Made by a program: the position numbers and the translations under genes. The notes below the pieces were generated by a model that saw only the letters and a program-made list of their open reading frames with translations, did no database searches and was not told the DNA's origin. 64,000 nt of DNA from Hirudo medicinalis (taxonomy: Eukaryota; Annelida; Clitellata; Hirudinida; Hirudinidae). The DNA is taken from contig MPNW01000147.1 in NCBI GenBank assembly GCA_011800805.1, positions 195,200 through 259,199 of the forward strand, read 5' to 3'. Below, one piece after another: positions 50,901 through 63,789 of this stretch (position 1 is the stretch's first letter; the number at the start of each line of letters is the position of its first letter).

Positions 50901-53137
50901 GACTCAAAATGCTCTCAAAAGCACTAAAATACTTTTAAGCATTAACTTGATAGTTTTTCTAAATGCATTTACATTGAATGATTGATGTTTCCACTGATAT
51001 GATCCTGAATATTCTTTCTGTATTATTGTAATTTTTTTATAATACAATTATAGCTAAGTGCTTCTTGTGCAATATAGCTGACTTAGGAATAATTGAATAT
51101 TATTTCAATTTGTAAATCCAATAATATTATCTATCTAAATAAATTCAACAAATTTTTTGCAAACCTTCTGCTCATCATGTCAAATGATGTAGATGGACCA
51201 TCCTTCCTTCCATCCTGCTTAACCACTGAATAAATTGATGTTTAATGTTTTTACACCTTGATGAATCCAATTTGATCATATTTTGTCTGCTTTATCATAA
51301 TTCAAACAAGTCTAAATTAAATTATGTATTAAATTTTAAGGTTCATACTGATGGTGAGAAAGGGCTATAGGGATCCACCATATCACAACTGGTCTCATGC
51401 TTTTGCAGTCCTTCACTTCTGCTACCTACTTTACAAGAATACTAAAGTACTCACTTTGATAAGGTTGGAAATATTGGAAAGTATAAAAATAACTTTGAAT
51501 TTAACCCATCTGATTAATTGTTGTCCATAAATCATTTCCAGTGACTTGGATGCCTTTTCTTTGTTTGTGTCATGTCTCTGTCATGACATTGATCACCGTG
51601 GAACGACAAACTCCTTCCAAGTTGCTTCTGTAAGTTGTTTATCCATTTATTAGTTCTAGAGCTTTGATCTTATGGCTCTCAAAAATATTACAAATTCATT
51701 CTCTGAAGTTATGAAAAATGCCTTCTTTGGGTAACATTCATTCGTTTACAGGGATCTGTGTTGGCTGCTCTTTATAGTTCTGAAGGTTCTGTTCTTGAGG
51801 TTAATATGAAATTAATGACTATTATAAAATTGTATCTACCTTGAAGTCACTTGACTTCTTCAGAGGCATCACTTTGCACAAACACTGTGCATCTTGAATA
51901 CAGATGGCTGCAACATATTTGAAAACCTCACTCCTAAGGTCATTCTCATTTTCTAAATATTCTGTGATAATCATAAATATTTTATAATAATTCATATAAC
52001 AATTAAGGCTGTCAACCTCGCTGGAATGTAACTGTTTTGTAACTGCAGCCTGGAAGCTCTTATTATTACTCAATTTGAAATCCTTGCAGGAGTACAAGGA
52101 AGCTCTTGATCTTGTTCAACACATCATTCTGGCAACTGACTTGGCCCAGCACTTGAGAAAACTCAAAGACATTGACACCACCATTCACAGTTCGAAGACT
52201 TACAGACTTGTTCTACTTTTAAATCGATCATCTAGTTATAAAATGGACATTAAATGAACAAAAGCTAACAATAAAACCAATTTAGCTCTGATAAACTGAA
52301 TCACCCTAATCTATCGTGATGTATGTGCTGAGGTGCTAATGTTAATTTATTAATATTAATAAATAAGATAACATTAATTTATTTAGGCACATAAAACATT
52401 GTCATTGCAGATTATAATTCTTCTGATCAAAAGCACAGGCACCTCCTCCTTTCTCTGCTGATGACATCGTGCGATCTCTCCGATCAGACGAAAAACTTTG
52501 CAAACTCCAAAAGCATTGCAGTATGTTGCCAAATATTTTTATAAATATCCCATGTTCTGAGGATTAAGGATCCATGTTCATTTATACTACTAAGATATCA
52601 CATTATCAGCAGTGATTTAGTTATTGGCTAAATGGATGTCAACATGTTGATTATAATTAATGTTAAGAATATTAAGGTTTTCGAGGATTGGGAAAATCTT
52701 ACTTTATCATACTTGGCATCTTAAACATCTCTGCACATTTTTAAACAGGAGAGAATATACCAGGAGTTCTTTTCTCAAGGTGACTTGGAAAGAGAGATCG
52801 GTTGTGACCCTCAGGACATGATGGACAGAGATAAGGCGATCATCCCAGATCTACAGATTTCATTCCTTGATTCCATTGCTATTCCTGTCTATAGGTATGT
52901 TCTTGTGGATCATAAGATCATAGCAAAATTTGAGGTTGTCACCTGCATTATGAAATATTCTTCAGCTTGTTGTCAGTCATTTTGCCTGAGACAGAGGAAG
53001 TCCTTGAAGCAGCCAAGAATAATTGCAAGCAGTGGAACTCTCTTAATGAAAAGATGATTGCTTTTAACCTGCCCAGGAATATGAGCATGTTCCAAAATCA
53101 GGTTGATGTAGATGAGAAAGATGACACTATTTTATGA
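37863..53137 (+). CDS. PDE2A: cGMP-stimulated 3',5'-cyclic phosphodiesterase, PDE2A
   Basis: Hydrolyses cAMP and cGMP, activated by cGMP at GAF-B. Thirty exons with consistent phases, 866 residues (human 941): 37863-37886, 37960-38049, 38588-38688, 39176-39288, 41541-41596, 42268-42327, 42490-42574, 43643-43695, 43867-43941, 44427-44468, 44925-44993, 45456-45586, 45924-46035, 46164-46203, 46354-46417, 46591-46648, 46884-47026, 47384-47418, 48156-48271, 49093-49170, 49770-49892, 50450-50520, 51341-51463, 51542-51629, 51752-51799, 51864-51938, 52090-52189, 52411-52520, 52749-52894, 52966-53137. GAF-A is about residues 165-335, GAF-B about 340-515 with the NK...FDE signature ([14 protein letters not shown]). 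The catalytic domain (about 530-850) has metal ligands HNWSHAF and [10 protein letters not shown]. The start MLLSQQMQ lacks an obvious lipid or membrane anchor, so other first exons may exist. Confidence 0.95.
39840..39946 (-). other. Orphan exon-like frame antisense in PDE2A intron 4
   Basis: On the minus strand an acceptor (TTATCCAG) precedes a 107-base open frame containing [20 protein letters not shown] and ending at a strong donor (CAG/GTAAGA). The codons look biological and both splice sites are good. I cannot name the protein or find partner exons with confidence. GC-rich sequence at 40170-40550 could belong to the same unit. It may be a nested gene or the relic of one. Confidence 0.35.
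43243..43293. repeat. GAT microsatellite in a PDE2A intron
   Basis: Tandem GAT units with one interruption, purely intronic. Confidence 0.9.
48121..48420. repeat. ATC-rich tracts flanking and following PDE2A exon 19
   Basis: CAT/ATC-rich sequence lies directly before the acceptor at 48155 and after the donor at 48272. It generates long spurious frames on both strands, and the real exon (48156-48271) sits between them. Confidence 0.8.
49930..50122 (+). mobile_element. tRNA-derived SINE, copy 3, in a PDE2A intron
   Basis: This is the best-preserved copy. It has box A TGGCCGAATGG (about 49941) and box B GTTCGAAACCC (about 50000), a body ending GCGCTATATAAATG, then a second GCGCTATATAAATG after about 50 bases. 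That terminal motif is common at the 3' ends of animal SINEs that borrow LINE tails. The duplicated tail may reflect internal duplication. Confidence 0.82.
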
Positions 53138-54881
53138 GGTTCCTTTGAACTTATTTTCTATCTTTTCCTTGTTCACGTTCGAGGTATAATTCTTACACAT
53201 TTAATCCCTCTGCTTCCTGAGCTGAGATCTTCATAAAGTTTTAACCAAAAGCTTTACTTGTTATTGTCAACTTTTGCTCAAATTAGTTATATTTTTACAA
53301 ATTTTGCTAAAACAATATTTTCTGTAATATTAGACATTCATCATTTGGGATTAATTTATACATTCAACAAATTGGTCAATATGATCTGATGTTAGTCAGG
53401 ATCTCCTGTTGCTGATCAACCCTTATGATCGCAAAACTGCTTCCCAGCAGGCTGAATATTTTTTTATTGTTCAATTTTTCTCAAGTGAGTTGCAAATGTC
53501 ATACCACATCATGTTGAATCAAGCTTTCTTGTTACCTCCATTGGCAAATCGTGATTGGCGTTTGCCGATTAACCACTTTTTGGTTTTGTTGCTGAGCTGC
53601 CTGTACATAGTGAACTCCTTGTCTTGCCTAATTGTTTTACATTACATGTTTAACCACTGCTTTAGAGAGTTTTTCATCTGTGAAAGGCCCTGATATTGTG
53701 AAACAGGCAAAAGCTTTTTTCTGTGTAGTCAACCAATGACTGGCAATTGCAGGGTTGCTGTGATTGAGTTTCAACAAGTCTTTATAGGCAGCTCAGTTTT
53801 TTTTTAATCCATTACATACATGAGAAAATTGATTGCGAAATGAAATAGTGGTTGTCCCTAGCAGTAACTTGCAGTGTTCCGTCATAAAACCTTCATTGTT
53901 GTTCGAGTACATTCGCATTGTTTTTTAACGTTATTTTTATTGTGCTTTAGAATCCATACATTCTTGTTGTAGCTAACAGTTAAACTTGGGGAATGTGCCA
54001 TATTGCTTTAAGCAGTGACAGCAATTTCTTCATACTTGTGGGGCTTAGACTAGTCCTCTCTTAGAAAGATGCCTGTGGGTGTCATAGTTTTAGAACAACT
54101 TCTCAAATCGTACGCGTATTGTGTATGCGCGTCATTTCGGACATATTTTTAAACGCATCCAAGTGCAATAAGCTGGAAGCGCTCTCGGGTTGATGTGTCC
54201 CATTTGCTGTTGCTACAAACCCAGTTTCTGGGTAATATTTTGTTTGTTTGACTAACTTGATATCTTGCCAGTTCTTACTCCAACTTACCCCGTAGTATTT
54301 GATGAAAACGATCGCGAATCAAAATTACGAAGCCTCGCTCACCATCCGCCCATCACGATTTTCAATTTTCTGTTTCAACACTAAAAAAAAGATAACTTCG
54401 GTAAATAGAGATTGCTAACAATGTTGCTATGAATCATGCAATTGCTTCATTATATTGACACGAGATGTACGAAACATTGCGGCGTGCGCCACGCTAAACT
54501 CCGTCTGGCATTCAGTTCGTTGCGTAGAGATGTGCATCTTGTAATTATATTTCGTTGTTTTGTTGTTATTCAAAATATCAAATGTAAAACTGCATTAACA
54601 CTTAGTGAAATAGAATATTTTCATGCTCTTTGGCATTCCTCGATTGTAGGTTCAAAACGGTTCGGCTAAAGGCATAGGCAAACAGTAATCCACCCAGAAT
54701 TTCAAGTAACCACCCCATAAGATTAAAAGTCATTTATTTATAGATCACACTAATGTCCTCAGTTCCTACGAAGCGTTCGGATCTCCAGAAAAATTTGAAA
54801 GTGGAGGAGTTGTATAGCCACTACTCGATTCAAAACGTCGAAAAAACCTTTTCATCTGTACATCTCTCAGCATGTTCTTTT
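53138..54881. other. Spacer between convergent PDE2A and DSCAM
   Basis: It holds both 3' UTRs. Short open frames (53409-53693, 54436-54669) have no recognisable similarity. CpG-bearing sequence near 54100-54350 differs from the AT-rich background but shows no feature I can name. Confidence 0.5.
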
Positions 54882-57800
54882 TCATTCGTTTGGAAGCTTT
54901 TCAACTTCGCACACAGAACTGATCGGCGTCGAAGGGAATATCCGCTTTTTCCGCAGTTCCTGATTGCGTACGATTCCATCCTTGACTTTATGTCCACAAT
55001 TTCGAAACTTTTTATAAATGACATCTCCAACTTGACTTTCGTAATTAAACTCTGCTTCATTTCTGAGAGTCGAAGAAAATGACTGCTCTGTACCGAAAGT
55101 GCGAAAGTGTATTGTTTCGATGTCGTGTTTAGGTACTCGAAGCAAAGAATTGTGGTTGCTTTGAGATTGTTTTTCCTGGAGTTTGCGTTTCCTGCGCAAA
55201 ATGATTATCGTGATAGCTACGATAGTCAACATAATGGCAGTCGTTAATGGAAGCATGAATTCCAGCCTATCATATAAGGGAGTTTGCTTTTGAATTTTTA
55301 ATTTTGTCATGCGAGCAGCCCATCCGCGCTGTTCTACTTGTTTTGATGAACTTCCGAGCAACTCCAGTGGCGGAGTTGCAAAGTTTAGCATACATTCCGT
55401 CTTTCCGGCATCGTTTTGTGCTGTTACACGCATCCTGTACCAGGTGTCTGGATGAAGCTCTAAATGAAAAGTGTCCTGAAAAATAAGATCAGACATCAAA
55501 AATTCCCCGAAATATACTACATAATTTTTAATATGTGGTCAAGAATATTTTCAAAAGTTTTATTGTGAAGTTTTTGTAAAGTTTAATAAGTATGAACCTT
55601 ATGACCGAATAAGTCGTCAACTACAAGATGCCACTCTTCTGCAGCATTCGTCTGAAGTTCGACCGTATATCTTAATATAGGACATCCGCCATCCATCCAG
55701 GTAGAAAGGTTGAGAGAAATAAAAGTGGAGTTGATCTTTTGAATTAGTAGGCTCTGGGCGGGCATGATAGGTCCTAAAGATAAAGTATTACCATTCTAGG
55801 TCTTACATCTAAATAACCATTTTGACGTGACCAATAATATCAATTTTTACTTTCACCGGAGGTACTATACAAGTACCGCTCTATGGTGATGTCGCTCAGC
55901 ATTTCTTGCTTTTTTACTCTAATTTCATACTTTCGACCACATTTGAGATCATTTATCGTGAAATTTCGACTCATCGAAATGTTCACAGCACTCCAATTGT
56001 CACTTAGTATTGCATTCTGCTTGGAAAGGTTATTAATAGATTAATTGCTGATAAAATAACATTCTAAAATTAACAAGGTTTTCTTACATTGTAAATAAGA
56101 TCATCAGATAATCCAATATTATTATACTCCCTGTATTGTACAAGAATTTCCTTCAATTTCTTTGAATATTTCAGAGTCCATTGGAACTGAAGGTAATCGT
56201 TATATCTAGCGACCAACTTAATTGGTGATGAGAGATCTGAGATTGGGGACGAGAGAATATCAAATAATTTGTTGCAGACTTTGAAAATCATACAATCTTA
56301 CACAATTTAATAATTTTACGAGGTTTTCAGAGCGAAAATGAGAATTTTAAATCACTTAAAAGGTTGTTTGACGATGTTGCTGAGTAATTGCAATAATGTG
56401 TTTAAAGATTATCGATTAGTTTCTTTCTAATATTAAAATAACTAACTTGCAGCAGAGACCTCAAATTCCATTTTATCCTTTCCGTGGATGTTTTCCACTT
56501 CACACTCATAAATTCCAGTCATGTCTTCCTCCAACTGCTTAATCGTCAGCGATCCATCTTCGTTGAAAGTACAACAAGAGGAAGTGTTTACCCAATCATC
56601 ACTTTCTCTGCACGTAGAATTGTTTCAATGTTGTTTACTTTTACAAACTCTGTTATTCCAATTGTTCTGAAACTTGATCTCGAAAAATTGCATTTCCAAA
56701 AATAAAGCATTGTTAAAAATATAAGTTATTAAAAGTTTATATAGTGAGTAATAATTATGTTATTGCAATGACAGTAATATTAATAATAGTAATAAGAACA
56801 GTAACAGTAAGAATTAGTGTTGACAACGAACTAATATCAAAACTGATCGTCACCCCTGTTTCTTCCAAATCCTGCTTGGTTGTGGATATCCAATTGTCGT
56901 GCATGGAAGTATGACTGTTTCTTTCAAGTCAGTCGCTATGCTTTTTGAAGACTCAACCACTCTTGCAGGGGCTGAATTTGTTAAAACAATAATAAATATT
57001 TTTTAAATTAGTGCATAACTATTCATAATGATCCTTTGAAAAAGTTTAACCTAATAATTACCTGAGTTTTGAACTTGAATAAAAACTGTCTTCGAGCATA
57101 TCCCAACTCCAATTTGAGTCAATGCTTTGACCTTAATGCTGACATTAACGTTCAAGGTCAGATTTGAAATGACGCCTTTCACGGCTGAAGGGGGAAAGTG
57201 GAACTCTTTACTGAAATTCTGATTGATGAAAATCAATCAATTAATTAATCATCTATTAATATGTCTAAAACAGGAAAGTTTGGTAACAACACTTTTCCGC
57301 CATAACAATGTCGAGTTGAAATACGAGGTGTTCTGACCTGGTCATCCATTTGAAACAAATTGAGCACGTAGCCGGTAAGAACTCCATTTTTTTCCGTTGG
57401 TGGTTTCCAGTGTACAGATATTTCTCCCGGAGCTGATGGAAAGGCAATCACATCTGCTGGAGCGCCTGGAACTGCAGAAATAAAAAATTTAAACTTAAAT
57501 AGAATTGATATCAAAATAATCATTGCAATGCTGCACTCAATTCCAACGACAATTTATATTTAAGCGATTTTAATTCCAACATAAAACGTCAGAAATTTCC
57601 CCATGGTTAAAATTATTTTCTAACCATCTTCCAAAGTAGCAACAACCACCGGAGTACTGAGAGCTCCTGTTCCGGCAGCCGTAAAAGCTGCCAGGGTGAA
57701 CGTGTAATTTGTGAATTTGAAGAGTCCCGACAATGTTATGTAACTTCTGTTGGTCACCAGAAGTTCATTTGGATCTACAACAACAACTGTAAGTTTTTTA

Positions 57801-60800
57801 ATTACTACAACATCCTCATGTCGTCCAAGACATTCCAATGATAAATGACAGACAGGTGACAGCTCGGAGAGACGAGTTTCGCGATTGGGCTAGCAACCCA
57901 TCGCGATGAACTTCAATTGCTGGCAAGTCAAAAAAAGGAATATGCCCCCGGATCCCTGTCGAAAAAAGGGGGAGGATTACGGACCCACCAATGACCCTAC
58001 GGTTAACGGCTGGATTTCCAATGGACTCACGATTTTCGGATGCTTATCGGACAATGGCGTGTCAGTGAGCAGGTGTGAGTGTGGTAGCAGGCTTCAGTCT
58101 GAGAGGGACTTAAGAGTCACCAGGCAAAGCTAAATGCGAAGGGGAGGTGGAAAAACAGCGTTCTGGTGCAGCTGTGCATTCAGGTAAAATGCGAACGATA
58201 TCGGACCAGATTCATATCACAGTTCCGAGTGCGTTCCGACCTCACGGAAGACCTTCCACAACCTAGGATCAAGTTCCCTCGAGGAAATGAAAGATGTGCG
58301 TTTTGGGTGTTGAGGTGATGGCGCGCGCATTGGCAAATGACGTAGAACGCGAATGAGAGTTAATGCGACATATGCGCGTGGCCGGTGAGCGTAATTTTCA
58401 AAGTGACCACTACAAAGAAAATACAACGCTCAGTTTGCATTATATGGTGTCGATGTGCAAAGGTCGCCGCGAGTCTTTAGTCGATAACCATATAGTGGGT
58501 AATGTTCAGAAGATGGCTAACGTAGTGTAATAACCGACATGCATACCCGCCTGATCAAACAGGTGTTGTCCGTCCCCCCCCCCGAGAACGTAAGGAGTTT
58601 GGGCCGAAACGTTCGGTGACGTTCGACCCTCTGATGATTCCCTGTCGGCACGCTCCGTAGGAGTTTCTTAGTACAATAACCTCATGTTTGTCGTCCAAGA
58701 TATTCCAAATATAAATGTTACAACGTCGATATCAATGTCCAATTGAATAACAGAAAAAAAGGACTTTAAACATTTTTTTATCAAACCTAAACTATTGGTT
58801 CTTCGATAGAATATGTTGTAACCCAAAAGTATGCCATTTGCAGACACTGGTGACTTCCAGGAAATGTGTATTGTCTCTGAATCAACTGCTTGACCCTTCA
58901 CGGATTGTGGCGCTTGGTCTGGCACTGTCACATGGGTAGTTTAATATTTAATTATTTAAATATCGATCAACAATTTGCTATTTATTGTTTAATATTAATT
59001 AAATATTACTTAATAGTAGTATTACAAGCCGTTGAGCTATTATTATCATTATATTTATTAATATTGAAAAATCACGATTTCAACGAAAATGCGACTGAAA
59101 TATTTTGTGGATAATAAATAAATTTCGATTACTGAAAAGCACAAATTTCCAAACATCCAGTCCGTTACCATCCTCCAGAGTCTTGGCTTTGACAATGTTT
59201 GACCTTGGACTGACGCCTTTTGAGTTGAAGGCCTGCACAACGACCGAGTACTCGGTGAACTTGTTAAGATTTTCCAGGACACAAAATGGAATGACTTTGA
59301 ACGAATAAAAGATGAAGGGCTCCTGATGTCTTTCTCCTTCTCTCCTGACACCCACGTGATATCCAAGGATCGCCCCGTTTCTATCTTTGGACGGTGGCTG
59401 GATATTGTCATGGATGAGTAATTAGAGTGATAATATGATCATTGATCAGATATAAATTCAATGTGGTCATATAATCACTTACTCAGTAAACTAATAATTA
59501 ATATTATGATAACAACAAAATGTCTGTAATAGCGCCGTGAGAGTGAGCATCAGGTCCGCTTTGTCCGAGGTTGCTATGAGAAATAAGGTTGCTGATGATA
59601 ATCCTTTATTAATCCTTTACCGACAACACAGCAGATTGTGGCTTTAAATGGTTTGATTGCTCGGTAAATGTCATCCATCCGGGTTTTTCGTGCAGAATTA
59701 ATAAGATGAATAAAATTTAATTTACATGTTACTAACTACTAAAACCAAAATAGCATATCTTTAACTCTGTGTGAGAAATGAATGGACTCGTAAATAGTTC
59801 TTCAGTAGAGAGGGTCAACTCACCTCCCACGAGATGTTGAGAGATTGAGAATCAACAGCAACAACTTGGACGCCTTCAGGTGCAGTCGATGGAACTGCCG
59901 GTAAAATTGGCAGATATTTCAAGCACATCCACGACAAAACACACAACAGTCATAATATTGGTCATGACAACAACATTATTCTTAACTTCATTAATAATAA
60001 TTGTATAAATATGAAAATATTGCATTAAAATGATGCTATTAATGTGACATCGTTTTCAAACCTTCCTCTGGTGTGACAACAACGACATCATCACTCCACG
60101 ATCCTCTCCCGACTTCATTTACTGCTCTTATTTTGACTTTGTATTCGCTTCCAGGCCTTAGATGATCGACGCTGAACATTTCCTTCTCAAATTCTTCCTC
60201 CGAAATTGTTGAGTTGAGGAATATTTCTTGTGCGTGAAACTCAGAATTTTTGCTTCCATTTGTGAGATCTCGGTTGCTTCTGACGCTGACAAAGTATCCA
60301 AGGAGAGGTGGGTCCTGCCTCTTGGTTTTCCATGCGATCTTGAAGCTACGAGGCGTCACTTCTGTCGTTTGTAGTTGACGAGGAGGTTGAGGAGGCTCGA
60401 GGACGATCAGGTGCTTCCTGATGACGTGGCTTCCGTATTTGTTTTGAGCGATGCAGTAATACCAACCTGTGTCTTTACTTTGGAGCGATGAAATCTCCAG
60501 TGTTGAGGATCGGATGATGTCTGAATCATTGAAGAAAGACAACCTCAGTCTGTGACAAGAATAGCAATAATAATTTACTGATATTATGTATTACTATACT
60601 ATATAATGTTACTGATTCATTGTTGATGTCACGCAATTCCACCGCAACAATAATTTAAAAAAACAAATAAAAATCTTTATGATAAAATGTTGCAAATAAA
60701 TGTTGTTAATTGTCGTTTTATTTATTAGTTTTACGTAATAATCAACTCATTACATTAGTTTTAACAATTAATATATTAATAGTTATCAATTCACGGTTTA

Positions 60801-63523
60801 AAAATGAAAATTGAATTTCTAAAGAACAACAACTCTCAAAACAACCTCTGATCATTCGTCCAGTCGAGGTTTTCCTTATCTTTGTTCCAGGCTATGGATG
60901 TTGGGTGGTCCCCTGTGACGTCACATCTCAACGTGACCTTTGAACCGATCTTTCCACTTAATTCATTTTCACCGTTCGTTAGGAATCTTGCAGGTGCTGG
61001 AAATTAAACAAAAACAAAAAACTGTGAACCTTATCAGTTTTATCAACGATTTTTATTACAACCAATATTATCAACACTTTATATTACGACATTAATATTT
61101 AATAAATATTGAGTTATTGAATGTAATTGTTTGGGGCTCATGCAAAACATATCAAAGCATCATTCGCTTCCAAAAGGACTGACCGTGCACAACCAGGCTG
61201 ACGATCCTGCTGATGTCAGGTCCAACTCCGTTCCACGACCTGCAGACGTAGAATCCCTCATCACACTTGAGTACTCCGTTTATAAACAAACTGCCGTTGC
61301 TAAGCAACGACTTCCTCTTGGATTCGGCAGAAAAATTCTCTGCGGTTACATTGAATTGGTCTGCGACTTTTAATAATAATTATTATTTATTAATATTATT
61401 CATTATTTATTAGTATGTTTATTATATCCTTAGTGATATTAATTAATTTATTTATTTATAATAAATAAAAATTATAAGTTATAATAATAGAACGAATATT
61501 AACAAATTGCAAATATAAAAAAAATAAAACAAATTATAGCTTATCATCCACCTGTTGAACTTCTACTCCAAGATATTGATGGCTGAGGCACACCGGAGGT
61601 GACGCAATGGAGAATGAGTTGATTTCCAACCACAGTTTCTTCGTCGTTTGGTTCGACGACCCAAAATGGCGGAACTGATTTTTAATTTTTCAATGCGTTC
61701 TAATTACTTTAAAAACGTATTAGTTATGAATAATAATAATAATAATAACAACAGCAATAATAATATTATTATTAATATTAATAGCAGTAACTACAATAAT
61801 TCAAACGGATTTAAAATTTTTTAACGAAATTTAAAAAGATAAACAAACAATCAATACAAAAGCAAATATTATCATCACTAATCCATTATTAAATGAAGTA
61901 AATGTCATGAGTACAAATTCACAAATAATTCCCTGCAATGAATGTCAGCAACTAACCATCCACACTGAGCAGTGAAGTGTGGTTGGTCACACCTGCACGA
62001 TTTGATGCTGTACAGGTGTAATTACCTGCGTGCGACCTGGTCAAATGTTCTATCGAAAGGAGACTGGTGAATGAACTTATCATCTGCAAGTATATTGTTT
62101 AATTTCTTAATATGTTAATATAATATTAATTGTTATTATTATAATATGTTATTATTAACTGTTATTCATGACGTCAATCGATCATTTCAACTCTTTTTTT
62201 CCTTTGATCACTCAACCTTATTAAGGACCTGCTAAGGTTGAACATCACCTTTCGTTAGAATATTGTTATTATTATCATTATTATTAAAATTATGATGATG
62301 ATGACGACGACGATGTTGATGATGGTAATGATGATGATGAAGACGACGGCGATGAGGATGGTGACAATGACGATGACGATGACTTTATACCTGAATATTA
62401 ATTACGGCATCTTCCTCAGAAATGTTCCTTCCATCTTTACTCCAGTAAACCTCCATGGGCAAATCACCCTCACTGACTGCACACGTCACCGACAACCTGT
62501 CCTTCAACTTTTTTCTCGGCAGATGAAACGGATCTATTTTCGGCACGTCTGGTTTGGTTAAGAAAATAAATATTAATAATAAATTGAATTAAAAGTAGAA
62601 TAAATAAATAATTAATTAATTGAATAAATTGGGAATAAGTATAATCTCGAAGTTCATTCAAATCAATAAAAAGTGCTTCTAAAGTGTAAAGACATTAAGA
62701 AAAAATAGTACAAATTGCATTCGTCACGTGAGACCCACCAATGAGAAACAGGTTCATCTTTCTTTCCACACCTGCTCCATGTTCATCGGTTGCTTCGCAG
62801 GTGTAAATACCCGAGTCCTGGAGTCTGTCACTTAAGTGGATTACGAGGGAGTGGTTTAGGGCCACTATCTGTCTGTGATTGGTCGGTAGGATGACCCCGT
62901 CGTCTGATTGGAGAATAACTTCATCACTGATGAATCTAACTGACAAGTTAACATGAAGATAAATGGATATCTAATTTCTAATTTAACAATATTAATGACA
63001 TCAGGATCACATTATATTAATGACATCAGGATCACATTATAATAATGTCACCAGGATCACATTATATTAATGTCATCAGGATCACATTATTACCATCGCG
63101 AGCAGGGCACTGTTTGATTTGAATATTTGTGTGTTGATGAAACTTCGGATAACTGTCGGTATGGATTTGGTTGTTTCAAAAGATGGAATTACATCGTGAA
63201 ATAAAGTATTTAAAAAAAAACTAGCGATTATTTCGATGGACTTTTAAAGTCCACTTTATTTTAAGTTGTTTTAATTGAATAAAATATATTATATAATCAT
63301 ACATTTTTAATTAATTTAAAAAAATAAAGTTTTAATTCCGAATTTCTGCACTAAAATATTACATTAAAAACATTAAAGACTCATGAGGCAAATCATGTTT
63401 TTCGTAACTTACTTTTGCGCCACGCGACCCTGTGCACAGGATATCCTATGACGAAACACGGAAGAACGACCGTACTTCCGGTCACCACGGTGACGTCATT
63501 CATGGGACGAATGTCAGGAATTC
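54882..63523 (-). CDS. DSCAM: DSCAM-type immunoglobulin/FN3 receptor, C-terminal two thirds, 5' end beyond the right edge
   Basis: Homophilic neuronal adhesion receptor at the plasma membrane. Exons right to left: 63413-63523, 62739-62939, 62391-62548, 61957-62083, 61552-61674, 61184-61366, 60846-60996, 60062-60549, 59824-59894, 59169-59397, 58787-58924, 57625-57786, 57338-57471, 57062-57218, 56854-56971, 56447-56607, 56088-56236, 55857-56016, 55598-55773, 54882-55475; about 1262 residues. Order is Ig x4 (equivalent to Ig6-9), FN3 x4, Ig10, FN3 x2, a TM helix, RRKRK stop-transfer, tail. Hallmarks: WMDGGCPIL in FN3-6 and IRPMNDVTVVTGS in the first Ig. Ig cysteine and tryptophan positions seen are kept. 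The cytoplasmic tail is only about 104 residues, far shorter than human. No arrays of mutually exclusive exons are visible, unlike arthropod Dscam1. Every domain begins at a phase 1 intron except FN3-1, which shares an exon with the end of the preceding Ig. Confidence 0.93.
57846..58672. mobile_element. Insertion in a DSCAM intron flanked by diverged direct repeats
   Basis: About 830 GC-richer bases interrupt an AT-rich intron. About 40 bases on the left (57803-57846, TCGTCCAAGACATTCCAA) recur on the right (58671-58710, TCGTCCAAGATATTCCAA). The right end of the insertion, from the C-run at about 58575 to CCTCATG, is related to 4885-5053. No coding domain is recognised inside. This is a non-autonomous or decayed element of unresolved class. 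Confidence 0.65.
62290..62390. repeat. GAT/GAC microsatellite abutting a DSCAM exon
   Basis: Imperfect GAT, GAC and GGT units run to within about ten bases of the donor of exon 62391-62548. The tract is intronic but close enough that length changes could influence splicing. Confidence 0.85.
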
Positions 63524-63789
63524 CTGGAAACGTTTGAGACTATGTTTCAGTGAATATGAAAATGAGATTCGTCATGTCATGATGTCGTGCATAATGCTAC
63601 ATTATTATTTTTTCATTAAACATTCAAACATGCCTCAAGCTCAAATGAATTTCGCATGTTTAAAAAATAAACACCACATCTGAAGAATATATAACTTAAA
63701 AATGTAATGCTCTTCATTTATATGACGCCATATGCATAGCGTCAGATGCACTTCCTGTTAACCATTTATACATAATATACATTTTTTAA

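Noticed and set aside
54882..63523. Hypervariable Dscam1-type exon arrays
   Set aside because: Each Ig half-domain is present once; introns contain microsatellites and an insertion but no repeated Ig exons.
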